The position numbers and the translations under genes are program-made. A DNA stretch of 64,000 bases from Synechococcales cyanobacterium CRU_2_2 (GTDB lineage: Bacteria; Cyanobacteriota; Cyanobacteriia; PCC-9006; JAAUQQ01): the NCBI GenBank assembly GCA_012034805.1, contig JAAUOP010000006.1, positions 1-64,000 of the forward strand, in the 5' to 3' direction. The notes beneath the pieces are model-generated. The model worked only from the letters and a program-made list of their open reading frames with translations. It did no database searches and was not told where the DNA came from. Below, piece by piece: positions 1 to 10,500 of this stretch (position 1 is its first letter; each line of letters begins with the position of its first letter).

Positions 1-150
1 GGTGGTGGATGTTCACATTGGTCAAATCCGCAAAAGATTGAGCTGGATATTAGCCAGCCGTCGTTGATTCAGACCGTCCGGGGTGTCGGGTATAAATTTG
101 AGGCCGCTCCCCGAGGGGAAGGGGTTGAGGAACTGGCAGACCAGATTTAG
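1..150 (+). CDS. C-terminal end of an OmpR/PhoB-family response regulator (partial, frameshifted)
   Basis: The gene runs in from the left edge of the window. Only the end of a winged-helix DNA-binding domain is present: VVDVHIGQIRK in one frame, then ELDISQPSLIQTVRGVGYKF and a short acidic tail to a TAG stop in the next frame. This is the recognition helix and C-terminal hairpin of OmpR-type regulators and resembles the cyanobacterial RpaA group, although the exact paralogue cannot be decided from 50 residues. The two halves fuse cleanly (RKKIELDI) if one A is restored in the A4 run at 32-35, so the frameshift is probably a sequence error. The receiver domain lies outside the window. Confidence 0.75.
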   Translation, partial: GGGCSHWSNPQKIELDISQPSLIQTVRGVGYKFEAAPRGEGVEELADQI

Positions 151-160
151 CGGCTCCGAT

Positions 161-1548
161 TTAGGGGACGGGTTTGCGGCCCAGCTGACCGGCCATCAGG
201 GCGAGGGCGATCGCTCTCGCCCAGGCCATCCGCCGCATAGCCCACAGGCCCGCGCGCCGAACCCAGACGATCGGTGGCCACTGGGTTGAAAACGTCCGGT
301 CTAGAATATCGGTAAACGCCAAAATCAAGCTGTTCTCGGGTTTGCGCCAGCGATCGTAGCGACGCAGAACTTCCAGCTGGCCAATGTCTCGGCCTTGTTG
401 GTGCGCCTGGGCCAGAACCTGGGCCAGGGCTGCGGCGTCGCGGATGCCCATGTTCATGCCCTGCCCCCCCACGGGGTGACAGTTGTGGGCAGCGTCGCCC
501 ACCAGGGCTAGGCGGTGGAGGCTGTAGCGATCGCTGTGCATCAACCGCACCGGAAACACAACCCTGGGATTTTCGAGTTCGAGTCGGCCCATCTGCGTTC
601 CGTAGCGCTGGGTGAGCAAATCGAGGAACTCCGCTTCCGGTAGCGCTGCAATCCGTTGGGCCTCGGCGTGGGGAGCCGTCCAAACCACCTGGGCGCGCTG
701 ACCGGGCAGCGGCAGAATCGCAAAGGGGCCGCTGGGCCAAAAGCGTTCGTAGGCGATATTGTCGTGGGGCTTTTCGGTCCGCACTGTGAAGCTAATGCAA
801 GACTGCCAGTAGTGCCAGCCCCGAGTCCGGATCTGGGCGGCTTGGCGAAGGGGCGACTGGGCACCGTCAGCAGCGATGACGAGGCGCGTTTTGAGGCGCG
901 TTTTGGAAGGGGCTTCGAGGGGGGGCGATCGCCATCTAGATCGCGGAGATACACCCAAGCCGCATCGGCCTGATACTCCACATGTTCAACCTGAGCGGGA
1001 CAACGCCAGTCAACCTGACCCAGCTCTAGCTCTGGGTTGCAAGGGCGGTCTAAGGCCTCGTAGAGTGGCCCCAGCATGGCCTGGTGTTCGGCGACGTAAA
1101 CCACGTCCTCCTGGCGACCTAGGTCTGCAGGCCCCAGCCACACGGGGCGGGGGTGGCTGCCGTCAGAAAGGCGAATGCGATCGCACGCAACAATCTGCGG
1201 ACGAATCTTGTCCCACAGGCCCAGTCGGGCAAAAATTTCGCCGGACATGAGCGAAATCGCATAGGCCCGCCGCTGCTCGAGTCCGGCAGATTTAGGTTTT
1301 GCTTCTACCAGCGTGATGCGCAGGCCACTGGAGCGGAGCGCCCAGGCTAAGGTCGCCCCGACGATACCGGCCCCAACGATCACGATATCGGTGTCGAAAT
1401 CGGTGTCGAAATCGGTGTTGGGACTGGAGCCAGTTTGGGGGCCAGTATCTGTTCTCGTCAAAGCGGTAGGATTTAAGCGGAAGTTTTCCAAGACTTGCGA
1501 TCGCGTCTCCAAAACCATAGATTCAGCCCAGGAATATAGTCTCGCCAA
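161..1548 (-). CDS. UbiH/VisC/COQ6-family FAD-dependent hydroxylase (frameshifted)
   Basis: This is a flavoprotein monooxygenase of the UbiH/UbiF/COQ6 family, which hydroxylates aromatic rings in quinone-type pathways. The N-terminal part has the Rossmann dinucleotide motif IVIVGAGIVGATLAWAL. The C-terminal part has the DG motif (VIAADGAQSPLRQ) and the second FAD motif GDAAHNCHPVGGQGMNMGI. These parts lie in two frames that overlap near position 920. Restoring one base in the G7 tract at 919-925 gives a continuous protein of about 460 residues, a little longer than usual because of an N-terminal extension. That extension contains a DFDTDFDTD repeat encoded by a 12-bp tandem repeat. The start is uncertain; a Met about 10 codons downstream is also possible. 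The substrate is not determinable from sequence. Confidence 0.85.
1387..1422. repeat. 12-bp tandem repeat inside the UbiH-like gene
   Basis: Three head-to-tail copies of ATCGGTGTCGAA (the last imperfect) encode the Asp-Phe-Asp-Thr repeat just before the FAD-binding fold. The period is a multiple of three, so the reading frame is kept. Confidence 0.8.
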
Positions 1549-1794
1549 AGGACAGCGTGAGCGTCTTGAGTGCCAGAGGATGTGCCAGAGGATTGACCTC
1601 GTGCCAGAGAATTGATCTCATGCTAGGAACCTGCTAACCCTCGATATCGATGCTCAATGGATTGTCCTGTACCGTCTATTGTTACGTAAATTTAAGAAAG
1701 TCCCCTGCGGAAAATACGAATTTTTCAGCTTGATTTTTTAATGAACGAGAATTTAATAAAATCGGCAATCTCCCAAAATTATTTTCAAGCCCTC

Positions 1795-1875
1795 GTAGGG
1801 GTCGGTATCCCCGACCCTCAGACGTCTTGAGACGCATCCCAGATCCGGTATTGGGCGCGGAATGCGCGCCCCTAC
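1795..1875. repeat. Dispersed repeat, REP-like family (copy A)
   Basis: The element is bounded by GTAGGGG and CCCCTAC in inverted orientation and contains an imperfect palindrome around GACGTC followed by GACGCATCCCAGAT. A related element with the same order of blocks (GTAGGGGT-GG-AT, GAC-CTCAG, TTGAG-CGCATCCCA-AT) lies at 26653-26736, directly upstream of the RAYT transposase gene. Terminal inverted repeats and internal dyad symmetry fit a REP or MITE-type element. Confidence 0.6.
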
Positions 1876-1926
1876 TTTCTCGCCTACGTTTTCTCGTCTA
1901 CGTTTTCTCGTCTACCTCTTTTCATC
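1873..1926. repeat. 14-bp tandem repeat upstream of the methyltransferase gene
   Basis: The unit TACGTTTTCTCGTC occurs twice exactly (1885-1898 and 1899-1912), with diverged copies on each side. The array ends about 15 bp before the ATG of the methyltransferase, so it lies in its leader. Confidence 0.8.
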
Positions 1927-1940
1927 TACTTTTTTTTCCC

Positions 1941-2961
1941 ATGACCCTTAGCACCGAACTCCCAGCCCCCAGTTTCACCTCGCGCCTTGTCAGTGGTCTC
2001 TTGGCGATCAAGCCCTTGGCCAGCTTCGCCAAGAGCCGCGCCCGCACCATGATGATCCAACGGGCCGAGGGCATTGGCGTCTATTGGCTGCAGGAGGCCG
2101 ATGCCTTGCGATCGCGCGGGCAGGCCACGCCCTTCTCCGGGGATTGGGAGGCCGACTTGGCCGAAATCCGCGACCCCAGTCTCACCTATCCCAGCTACTA
2201 CCTCAAGCCCTTCCACGCCTACGCAGAAGGCAACCTGGGCTGGGATCCGGCCATGGAAAGCGAAGTTGCGGCTAAGGCGGTTCATGCCAAGATTTGGCCC
2301 GAGGAAACCGCTGAGGGAGATGTCAAGCTGCGCCGGAGTTATCACGAGATTGTCGAGCGCGAGCTCGCCCAGGCCTCAACTTCTGGAGCACCGGGGGCGA
2401 TGCCGTTGGGGAATGGCATGGCGATCGCAGACCTGGGCTGTAGCGTCGGTCTCAGCACGTTTTCACTGCGGGAAATGTTTCCCCAGGCCCAGATTACCGG
2501 GGTGGATTTGTCGCCGTATTTTTGGCGATCGCGCCGTTATCCGCGATCGCCAATCCCAGCCCCAATCCCAGCCCCAATCCCAGCCCCCAGCCCCCAGCAT
2601 CACCTGGAAACACGCCGCCGCCGAGGCCACCGGCCTCCCTGGCCAGTCCTTCGACCTGGTCTCCGCCTGCTTAATGTTCCACGAACTGCCCCGCACCGCC
2701 GCCTGTCAAATTCTCCAGGAAGCCCGACGCCTGCTCAAACCCGGCGGCCACTTCGCGCTCATGGATATGAATCCCGCCTCGCCAATTTATGCCGGGATGC
2801 CACCTTATATTCTGACGCTGCTCAAAAGCACCGAGCCTCACCTAGACGACTATTTCAGTTTTGACTTGCTCGCGGCGATCGAGCAAGCCGGGTTTGAGCG
2901 ACCCAGCCTCACCCCCAACACCCCCCGCCACCGAACTATCCTGGCTCGGGTCGCGAATTAG
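1941..2961 (+). CDS. Class I SAM-dependent methyltransferase (frameshifted)
   Basis: The protein has the glycine-rich SAM motif I (ADLGCSVGLSTFSLRE), post-I motif (ITGVDLSPYF), then SFDLVSACLMFHEL and RRLLKPGGHFALMDMNP, which are motifs II and III of class I methyltransferases. It resembles a cyanobacterial family of about 340 residues with a helical N-terminal extension; the substrate is unknown. The first half ends after DLSPYF in one frame and the second half begins before SITWKHAAAEATG in another. Two single missing bases, one in the T5 run at 2519-2523 and one near 2531-2540, would restore a continuous product. A 12-bp tandem repeat (Gln-Ser-Gln-Pro) follows the break. The ATG at 1941 fits the family start. 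Confidence 0.8.
2551..2586. repeat. 12-bp tandem repeat inside the methyltransferase gene
   Basis: Three exact copies of CAATCCCAGCCC encode a Gln-Ser-Gln-Pro run between the SAM-binding motif and the second half of the domain. Because the period is 12, copy-number change would not alter the frame. Confidence 0.85.
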
Positions 2962-3119
2962 GCGCGGAATGGGGCGCGGGATACGGCCCCGACGCGGGTG
3001 CCCTAGATGTTTTGGAATCAATCCGCTGGGGAATCCTGGGAAAGTCAGGGTATCGCCGGTTTGCGGTCGCTTTTTGTGCAATCTCTTTCCTGAAATAAAA
3101 TTATCCTGAGGAAAGTGTA

Positions 3120-4643
3120 GTGAGCAGACCTCTCACCGTTTCCCCTTCCCCTTTCGATCTCCCTCCAAAAACCATGGCCCACGTCCCTCCCAGCTTTCAG
3201 CCCCCTGGCCCGATTATCTTTGGCACCGATGGCTGGCGCGGCATCATTGCAGAAGACTTCACCTTTGAGCGGCTTTATCGGGCCGCTTGTGCAGCGGCTC
3301 GGGTGCTGAAGGAAGTTTATGGCGAGTCCACGGGCAGCAACACCGTCATCATTGGCTACGATCGCCGCTTCCTCTCCGAAGAATTTGCCCACACCACCGC
3401 CACTGCCGCTAGAGCTGTTGGCCTCGATGTGCTCATGTCTGAGAGCTATGCGCCGACACCGGCCTTTAGCCTCGCGGCCAAGGACAGAAATGCCCTGGGT
3501 GCACTCGTGATCACGGCCAGCCATAACCCCGGTACCTACTCCGGCCTCAAAATCAAGGGAGCCTTTGGCGGCTCGGTGCCCCCGGAAGTGACCCAGAAAG
3601 TCGAAGCACTGCTGGCCGAAGGGTATTTGCCCCAGGCATCTACCGAGACCGCAGCACCCGCCGTTGGGTTTGAGACGTTTGAACCTTGGGCTCCCTATTG
3701 CGAAGCCCTGGGCAAAAAAGTTGATCTGGGCGCGATTCAGGCGGCGGTGAACGGCGGTCAATTACAAATTTTTGCCGATGTGATGTACGGTGCGGCGGCG
3801 ACTGGGTTGGAGCGCATTTTGGGCGTACCCGTGACCGAATTGCATGGCGATCGCGACCCGCTCTTTGGCGGCGGTGCCCCCGAGCCCCTGCCCCGCAACC
3901 TCGCGGTGGTGATGGATCGCATTCAACATCGCGACAACCCATCCCTGGCCGTGGGGTTTGTCTTTGATGGCGACGCCGATCGCATTGCCGCCATCGACGA
4001 AACCGGCGAATTTTGCAGCTCCCAAGTTCTCATTCCAATTTTGATCGAGCACCTGGCGGTGCGACGCGGCCTCACCGGCGAAGTGATCAAAACCGTCAGC
4101 GGCTCAGACTTGATGCCCAAGGTGGCCGAGCTATTTGGCCTATCGGTGTATGAAACTGCGGTGGGCTACAAGTACATCGCCGATCGCATGTTGACCACCC
4201 CGGTTCTAATTGGCGGCGAAGAATCCGGCGGCATTGGCTACGGCAGCCACATCCCCGAGCGCGATGGACTCCTAGCGGCGCTCTACGTGCTGGAGGCGAT
4301 CGTCCAGTCGGGCCAGGGCTTGGCCCAGCTCTATCGCAGCTTGCAAGAACGGACGAATTTCGTTGCGGCCTACGATCGCATCGACCTTCCCTTAGCCAGT
4401 TTGGCAGTGCGCGATCGCGTCCTCGAAGCCCTCCAGCACAACCGCCCCAGCGAAATCGCCGGTCAAGCCGTGCTGGACTGCATCACCATCGATGGCTACA
4501 AATTCCGCCTAGCCGACCAGCGCTGGCTGATGGTTCGCTTCAGCGGGACTGAGCCCCTATTGCGCCTATACTGCGAAGCGGCGACGCTGGAGCAGGTCAA
4601 CGAAACCTTGGCCTGGGCTAGGGATTGGGCCGGTCAGTTTTAG
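3120..4643 (+). CDS. Phosphoglucomutase/phosphomannomutase family protein
   Basis: This alpha-D-phosphohexomutase should interconvert hexose-1- and hexose-6-phosphates, feeding glycogen or nucleotide-sugar synthesis. All four signature loops are visible: FGTDGWRG at the N-terminus, the phosphoserine loop VITASHNPGTYSGLKIKG, the metal-binding loop DGDADRIAAID, the sugar-binding loop GGEESGGIG and the phosphate-binding RFSGTEPLLRLY near the C-terminus. Length (about 490-507 residues) is normal. The GTG at 3120 gives an 18-residue N-terminal extension; the ATG at 3174 (MAHVPP) is the alternative start. Which hexose is preferred cannot be told from the sequence. Confidence 0.92.
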   Translation: MSRPLTVSPSPFDLPPKTMAHVPPSFQPPGPIIFGTDGWRGIIAEDFTFERLYRAACAAARVLKEVYGESTGSNTVIIGYDRRFLSEEFAHTTATAARAVGLDVLMSESYAPTPAFSLAAKDRNALGALVITASHNPGTYSGLKIKGAFGGSVPPEVTQKVEALLAEGYLPQASTETAAPAVGFETFEPWAPYCEALGKKVDLGAIQAAVNGGQLQIFADVMYGAAATGLERILGVPVTELHGDRDPLFGGGAPEPLPRNLAVVMDRIQHRDNPSLAVGFVFDGDADRIAAIDETGEFCSSQVLIPILIEHLAVRRGLTGEVIKTVSGSDLMPKVAELFGLSVYETAVGYKYIADRMLTTPVLIGGEESGGIGYGSHIPERDGLLAALYVLEAIVQSGQGLAQLYRSLQERTNFVAAYDRIDLPLASLAVRDRVLEALQHNRPSEIAGQAVLDCITIDGYKFRLADQRWLMVRFSGTEPLLRLYCEAATLEQVNETLAWARDWAGQF

Positions 4644-4735
4644 TTAGGTTTTGGGCTGATTTCTAGCTGATTTCTAGCTAGTTTTTAGTTGGTTTTTTGG
4701 TCACTCTTCTATTCACTCTCAAGGAACTCACTTCT

Positions 4736-5530
4736 ATGGTCGCAACGCGCCCCAATGCTAACCCGATCGCGATCAGCCTTGCCCTTAAGGTGGTGGGAGC
4801 TGTTCTGCTAACTGCTTCGCTGCTGGATTATGTGGTGCTGTTTTTGCCACCGCAGCTCAAGGATGCCCAGTGGCGATTTCAGTTTACGACACAACTGATC
4901 GATCGCGGTATCGTCCCTCTGATCGGAATTTCATTGATTATGCTGGGGCTATGGATGGCGGCAGCTCTGGGCGAGCCTTCGGAGCCTGGCCGGGCCAATC
5001 GCCCAGCCAGCGCAGATCCGCTCAAGCCGATCACGATGGCGATCGCCGGTTTTCTGGGCTTCTTGTTTTTGATGATGTCGCCGCTGCACATTGTCGATGC
5101 GGGCAAAGCCAGCGCCGCTGCTACCCGTCAGGTCAACAATCAAACCTCTCAAGTGGAGCAGCAGCTTGAGTTTCGTTTGCAACAGGAACGCGCCCAAATT
5201 GATGCTATACTGGCAAATCCTGAACAGCTCAAACAGCTTGATCTGGCCCTGCAGCAACCTGGCCTACCTGCGGAAGAAAAGCAGCGCATTCAAACCTTGA
5301 AAAAAGATTTGGAGCGCTTCCAAGGCAATCCAGCGGCCCTGGGAAAACAGCAAGAGCAAGCCCGTACCCTGGCCCTAGACGAAATTCGTAAGCGCAATCA
5401 AACCGAGCGGGGTCGCATCTCCACCGAATTCAACAAATCCCGTGCGCGCATTGGTCTCAGTGGTTTGTTGATCTCCGCAGCATACCTGCTAATCTGCTGG
5501 ATGGGGTTCCAGACCAGCGGACGACGCTAG
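4736..5530 (+). CDS. HpsJ-like membrane protein
   Basis: This is a protein of about 264 residues with two N-terminal transmembrane helices (LALKVVGAVLLTASLLDYVV and IVPLIGISLIMLGLWMAAAL), a third at MAIAGFLGFLFLMMSPLHIV, a long charged coiled-coil stretch (about residues 140-230) and a final helix (IGLSGLLISAAYLLICWMGF). This architecture matches the cyanobacterial HpsJ family, named for a role in hormogonium polysaccharide secretion, but the assignment rests on layout and remembered similarity. The ATG at 4736 is preceded by AAGGAA at a good distance. It lies between the phosphohexomutase and rdgB on the same strand. Confidence 0.6.
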   Translation: MVATRPNANPIAISLALKVVGAVLLTASLLDYVVLFLPPQLKDAQWRFQFTTQLIDRGIVPLIGISLIMLGLWMAAALGEPSEPGRANRPASADPLKPITMAIAGFLGFLFLMMSPLHIVDAGKASAAATRQVNNQTSQVEQQLEFRLQQERAQIDAILANPEQLKQLDLALQQPGLPAEEKQRIQTLKKDLERFQGNPAALGKQQEQARTLALDEIRKRNQTERGRISTEFNKSRARIGLSGLLISAAYLLICWMGFQTSGRR

Positions 5531-5580
5531 TTGCCCGGGATTCCAACTTGCCTGCCGAATCTCTGAACCACACGCCATCT

Positions 5581-6173
5581 ATGCTCAATTTTTCCAGAGG
5601 CCAAACGCCGCTTGTCGTTGCCACCGGTAACCCCAATAAGCTGAAAGAAATGCAGCATTATTTGGGAGATTTGGGCTGGTCTTTGGAGCTGAAACCGAGA
5701 GAATTGGAGATCGAAGAAACCGGTACAACGTTCTTGGAAAATGCCCAGTTGAAGGCAACCCAGGTGGCGATCGCGACAGGCAAGTGGGCGATCGCCGATG
5801 ACTCCGGCCTCTCGGTCAATGCCCTCAACGGCGCGCCAGGGCTCTACTCTGCCCGCTATGGCGACAGTGACGCCGAACGGATCGATCGGGTGCTGCGCGA
5901 ACTCGGCCCCCACCCGAACCGCTCGGGGCAATTTATTTGTGCCGTGGTCTTGGCAAGGCCCGACGGTTCGGTGGCCTTGGCAGAGGAGGGCATTTGTCCC
6001 GGTGAAATTTTGCCGTCCCCTCGAGGCGCGGGGGGCTTCGGCTATGACCCGATTTTTTTGTGCCCGAGGCTAACCGCACCTACGCAGAAATGACGCCCGA
6101 CCAAAAGCACGCGCTCAGTCACCGGGGCCGAGCCTTTGCGTTGATTGTGCCGCAGATGGAAGGGCTGCGATAG
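5581..6173 (+). CDS. rdgB: RdgB/HAM1 non-canonical purine NTP pyrophosphatase (frameshifted)
   Basis: This enzyme hydrolyses ITP, dITP and XTP to monophosphates and keeps deaminated purines out of nucleic acids. The N-terminal substrate loop VVATGNPNKLKEM, the ADDSGLSVNALNGAPGLYSA motif and GGFGYDPIF are all diagnostic. After GFGYDPIF the frame breaks. Restoring one T in the T7 run at 6053-6059 gives VPEANRTYAEMTPDQKHALS and a normal C-terminus ending at 6173, for about 197 residues. The ATG at 5581 is chosen because family members begin a few residues before VVATGNP; an upstream in-frame start would add only an atypical leader. Confidence 0.9.
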
Positions 6174-6197
6174 CAGTCGCGCAGGAGGCGATCGCCC

Positions 6198-7493
6198 ATG
6201 CTGCCCACGCTAATCTTTGCAGCCATTTTAGCCCTCTACCTCGCATTTAACCTGGGTGCCAACGACGTTGCCAATGCCATGGGGACTTCGGTGGGGTCGA
6301 AGGCGATTACGCTGACCCAGGCGATCGCCCTCGCTGGGGTGATGGAATTTGCCGGGGCTATTCTCCTAGGCCATCAGGTTTCCCAGCGGCTCATCAACGA
6401 CGTGATTGACCCTGGAGCTTGGAGCGGTGATCCCCAGCCCTGGCTGTGGGCGATGCTGGCGGTGTTGCTCACGGGAGGGGTATGGCTGAATCTGTCAACG
6501 TTGCTGAGTTTACCGGTATCGGCATCTCATACGGTTGTCGGCGCATTGGCGGGGGCGGGGCTGATGGCGGCGGGGCCGGAGGTGGTGCATTGGGCGTCGC
6601 TGGGGCAGATCTCGCTCGCTTGGGCGATCACACCGCTAGCCAGTGGGGCGATCGCCGCTGGGGTCTACAGCCTGATTCGGCGTGGAATTTTGATGCAGGA
6701 GCAACCTTTGCTGCAACTTCGTGAAGGGGTGCCGGGGTTGGCCGTGTTGTTATTTGGGGTGTTCGGGGCGATCGTCTTTCCGGCTCTCCAGCGCACGGCC
6801 TGGGTTGCTCGATGGCTAGACAACGCAATAATCCCTGCGCCTGCATTGGGGATTGGACTGAGCGCGATCGGCGCGTTGGGCTTGGTTTGGGTTTCGTTAA
6901 AGACAATTGTAGATACATCTAATCTGGATCAAACGTCTTGCGTTTCAACGGAGGTCGGGGCGCAAGCGACTTTGGAGCGGGTGTTCGGGCGATTTCAGGT
7001 CGTGAGTGCTGGCTTTGTCGCCTTTGCCCATGGGGCGAATGATGTCGGCAATGCAGTGGCTCCGCTGGGGGCGATCGCGTTCTTTTTGAACACAGGACAG
7101 CTGCCGGGCGATCGCCCCGAAATGCCCCTTGACCTGCCCTTCTGGATTTTGGCCCTAGGCGGCGTTGGCCTTGTACTCGGCCTCGCCATTTTGGGCAAAC
7201 GGGTCATCGCAACCATTGGCGAAGGCATCATCCCACTCCAGCCCAGCAGCGGCTTTTGCGCCGAGTTGGCGACGGCCCTCACGGTGCTCCTGGCCTCAGG
7301 CCTGGGTTTGCCCGTATCGACCTCCCATGCGCTGATTGGGGCGGTGGTGGGTGTGGCCTGGGTGCAGGATCGAGAGGCGATCGCGTGGGGCACTTTGCAG
7401 AAAATTGCCATTACTTGGGGCATCACGATTCCGGCGGCGGCGGCGATCGCAGCGGTCAGTTTCGCCGGGATCCAGGCGTGGGCTATCAAATAG
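6198..7493 (+). CDS. Inorganic phosphate transporter, Pit family
   Basis: This is a low-affinity inorganic phosphate:cation symporter of the Pit/PHO-4 family in the plasma membrane. The two inverted half-repeats each carry the signature: GANDVANAMGTSVGSKA near residue 22 and HGANDVGNAVAPLGAI near residue 275. Two further symmetric motifs, SLPVSASHTVVGALAGAG and GLPVSTSHALIGAVVGVA, follow. About ten to eleven hydrophobic helices fill the remaining 431 residues. It begins 24 bp after rdgB and may be cotranscribed with it. It is convergent with the NB-ARC/WD40 gene, whose stop is 14 bp away. Confidence 0.95.
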   Translation: MLPTLIFAAILALYLAFNLGANDVANAMGTSVGSKAITLTQAIALAGVMEFAGAILLGHQVSQRLINDVIDPGAWSGDPQPWLWAMLAVLLTGGVWLNLSTLLSLPVSASHTVVGALAGAGLMAAGPEVVHWASLGQISLAWAITPLASGAIAAGVYSLIRRGILMQEQPLLQLREGVPGLAVLLFGVFGAIVFPALQRTAWVARWLDNAIIPAPALGIGLSAIGALGLVWVSLKTIVDTSNLDQTSCVSTEVGAQATLERVFGRFQVVSAGFVAFAHGANDVGNAVAPLGAIAFFLNTGQLPGDRPEMPLDLPFWILALGGVGLVLGLAILGKRVIATIGEGIIPLQPSSGFCAELATALTVLLASGLGLPVSTSHALIGAVVGVAWVQDREAIAWGTLQKIAITWGITIPAAAAIAAVSFAGIQAWAIK

Positions 7494-7507
7494 GAGGGTG
7501 CATTGCC

Positions 7508-10500
7508 CTAGGCGACGGCTCCGAGGGATCGCAAGATGTCCCGTTGTCCGTTGCTCAATCCGGTTGCGTGGGTGATCTGCATCTTGTCGTAGGGATGGGG
7601 AACCGTGAGCGCCTTGATACAGTGGCCTGTGGTGACATCCCACAGACGAATGACCCCATCCAAAGAACCACTAATCAGGGTGTTACTATCGGGGTGGATA
7701 TCCACAGCCATGACATCGCGATCGCTCACCTGACAAACTCGAAGGCATTCTCCTGTCATTGCATCCCACAGTCGAAGCGTACAGGTACGGTTGCTGCCGC
7801 TGATAATGTATTGGCCACAGCGGCTCATGGCCACGGAAAAAATCCAAGCCTGATCGCCTGTCAGGGTTTGCAAGCAGGTTCCAGCCGCTACATCCCATTG
7901 CTTGATGGAACCATCATCGCTGCCACTTACGAGCCACTGACCATCCGCACTAAAGGCGATCGTGCGGACTTTATCGCGATGGCCTTGCAGAACCCGGAGG
8001 CAGTTCCCCGTCACACTGTCCCAAAGACGAATGCTGTGGTCGTCGCTACTGCTGGCAAATAATCGCCCATGGGGATGATAGGCTACGCTCCATACCCAAG
8101 CTTGGTGGCCTTGATAACCTTGGATGCAGTCGCCAGTGTTGAGATCCCAGCGCTTGACGATCGGGTCTTGGCCGCCGCTAATGAGGAATTGACCATCGGG
8201 ACTGAAGGCGATCGCCCAAATGCCGCCTTGATACGTGTCACTGGTATGGCGTAGGCATTGTTTGCTTCCCCCTGTTTGGACATTCCAGAGGCAGATAGTT
8301 GCGTCATCACCACTACTCGCAAGGGTTTTGCCATCGGGGCTGAAGGCGATCGACCAGATCCAGGCCGTATGACCCTGGAGGATGTGGAGGCATTGGCCTG
8401 TTTCTGCATTCCAGAGACGAATGTTGTGGTCGAGATAGCAGGCAGCGATCGTTTTGCCATCGGGGCTATAGGCAAGAGACCAAAGCCAGTTGGTATGGCC
8501 AGTCAGGGTTTTAACACACTGACCCGTTTGAGCATTCCAGAATTTAAGCACTTGATCATTATCGCCCGTCACGACGGTGCAGTTATCGGGGCTAAAGGCA
8601 AGGCTACGAATCCCTGTAGCATGGCCTTGGCCGATGGCATGGCACGTTCCGGTTGCAACATCCCAAAAGCGGACGATAGGGCCAAAACAAGCACTAGCAA
8701 GGTTTTTCCCATCAGGACTGAGGGCCAGAGTTTTGATTTCCATTGGGTGACCTGTGAGGGTTTTCTGGCAGGTGCCAATGGTGACTTCTGAACCTGAGAC
8801 TAAGCTGAGATCCCAGTTGAGATCCCAAAGCTTGATTTGTTTGTCGCAACCGCTGCTGGCAAGGCGATCGCCGCTGGCGCTAAAGGCGATCGTCCAGACG
8901 GCATCGCTGTGATCGGTGAGGGTTTGTAGGCATTGACCTGTGGTGAGGTCCCAGAGCTTGATGGTGGCGTCGTAGCTGCTACTGGCGAGGACGGGGCGAT
9001 GGGGGTGGAACGCAACGCAGAGGATCCAGTTGCTGTGGCCGGTGAGGGTTTGGCGGCAGTGGCCAGTAGCGGTGTCCCAGAGTTTGATCGTGCGATCGTC
9101 ACTACCACTGGCGATCGTATTGCCGTCGGGGCTAAAGGCCACGCTCCAACAGCCTTCGTGATGCCCCTCTAGGTCATACAGGCAGCGCTGGGTTTGGAGA
9201 TCCCAGAGTTTGAGGGTGGGGGTGAGGCTGCTGCTGACGAGTTTTTGGCTGTCGGGGCTGAAGGCCACGGAGACAGTCCACCAGAGGTGTTTTTGGAATA
9301 GGCCAATTTGTTGGCTACCATCGGCGGTGAGGAGACGGATTTGGCCGTTGGAATCACCTGCGGCGAGGAGTTGACCATCGGGGCTGAAGGCGAGGGAATG
9401 GATGCCCCCAAAGGATTGGCGAAAGAGGCAGCGGTGAAAGTCGGCTTGGGTGAAGTTGACCCCATGAAGAATGCTTTGCTGGAAATTGGCTTGCCAGAGG
9501 GCGAGACGAGAGAAGTCGTAGTCTTGGAGATTGGTGCCGAGAAGGACTAGGAGATTGAAGAGATTACCCGCACTGTAGCCCGGTTGGCGGGGGCTGTGGG
9601 TTTGGAGGTGGCGGAGGAGGCTTTGGATCTGGAGCTCTAGATGGGATTGGCTGTTCCAGATTGCGAGTAATTCATCCCGGATGGGGGTGAGAATGAGGCG
9701 GGTTTGAGTGTCACGGACATAGTCTTTTGTATCGGCTTGGATCAAAGCGTGCTGATTGAATATATGTAGCTGATTAGTCTTGATTTCTTGGAGAGCAGTG
9801 GCAATCAATTTGTCGGTGAAATACTCGATCAATACCGGTTGTAGGCCGAAGTATTTGTTGCTTTTTTCGAGGGGGAGTTTTTGCTGGAGGGACTGGAGGG
9901 TTTGGGGGAGATGATGCTGAGAGCTGGCAGAAACGAGGTCTGCGCGAAGGTCTGTGAGGCTGGAGGGGTCCCGGCGAATGGCGAGCCAATAGAGGACTTC
10001 CTGTTCGAGGGGGGAGAGGCGATCGCAGTGCCAATCTAGCAATTCCCGTAGATCAGAAAAAAGGGGTTTGCCGATGCTTAAAAACTCATGGAGATCGCCA
10101 TTGAAAATATCTTTGACATGGTGGGCAGCAAGTTCGAGGGCGAGGGGATTGCCGTCATAGAATTGGATGACCTGTTGCCAATCGGTTTCACTGCCGTAGA
10201 ATCCATCGCTGATTTCAGCAAAGAGTTGATGGCCTTCGATTGCCGTTAATCCCCCGAGTTCGAGGATGCGAACGGGTTTATTAGGGCCTTCAAGACGGGT
10301 GAGATGGGTAAGTTTTTCGCGGCTGGTGAGGAGGATACAGCTTTGGTGGGGGACGGTGGCGAGTTTTTCGATGACGGGGTCATAGTCTTCGGAACCGAGT
10401 CGGTATTTGCCGGTTTGGTCGCCCGTTCCGAGGATGGTTTCTGCGTTGTCGAGGATGAGGAGACAGCGGTTTTGTTTGAGCAGATCGAGGAGTTGGCGGG

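Larger units (their letters stand above)
1549..1940. other. Intergenic region with a dispersed repeat and a 14-bp tandem repeat
   Basis: This gap separates the divergent hydroxylase and methyltransferase genes, so both promoters must lie here, but no clear -35/-10 pair stands out. It is AT-rich at 1680-1790. A dispersed hairpin-forming repeat (1795-1875) and a 14-bp tandem repeat (1873-1926) fill the second half. Confidence 0.6.

Noticed and set aside
7296-9550. Several long plus-strand ORFs opposite the WD40 repeats
   Set aside because: They are antisense shadows of a repetitive, GC-rich gene and simply repeat with the WD40 period.
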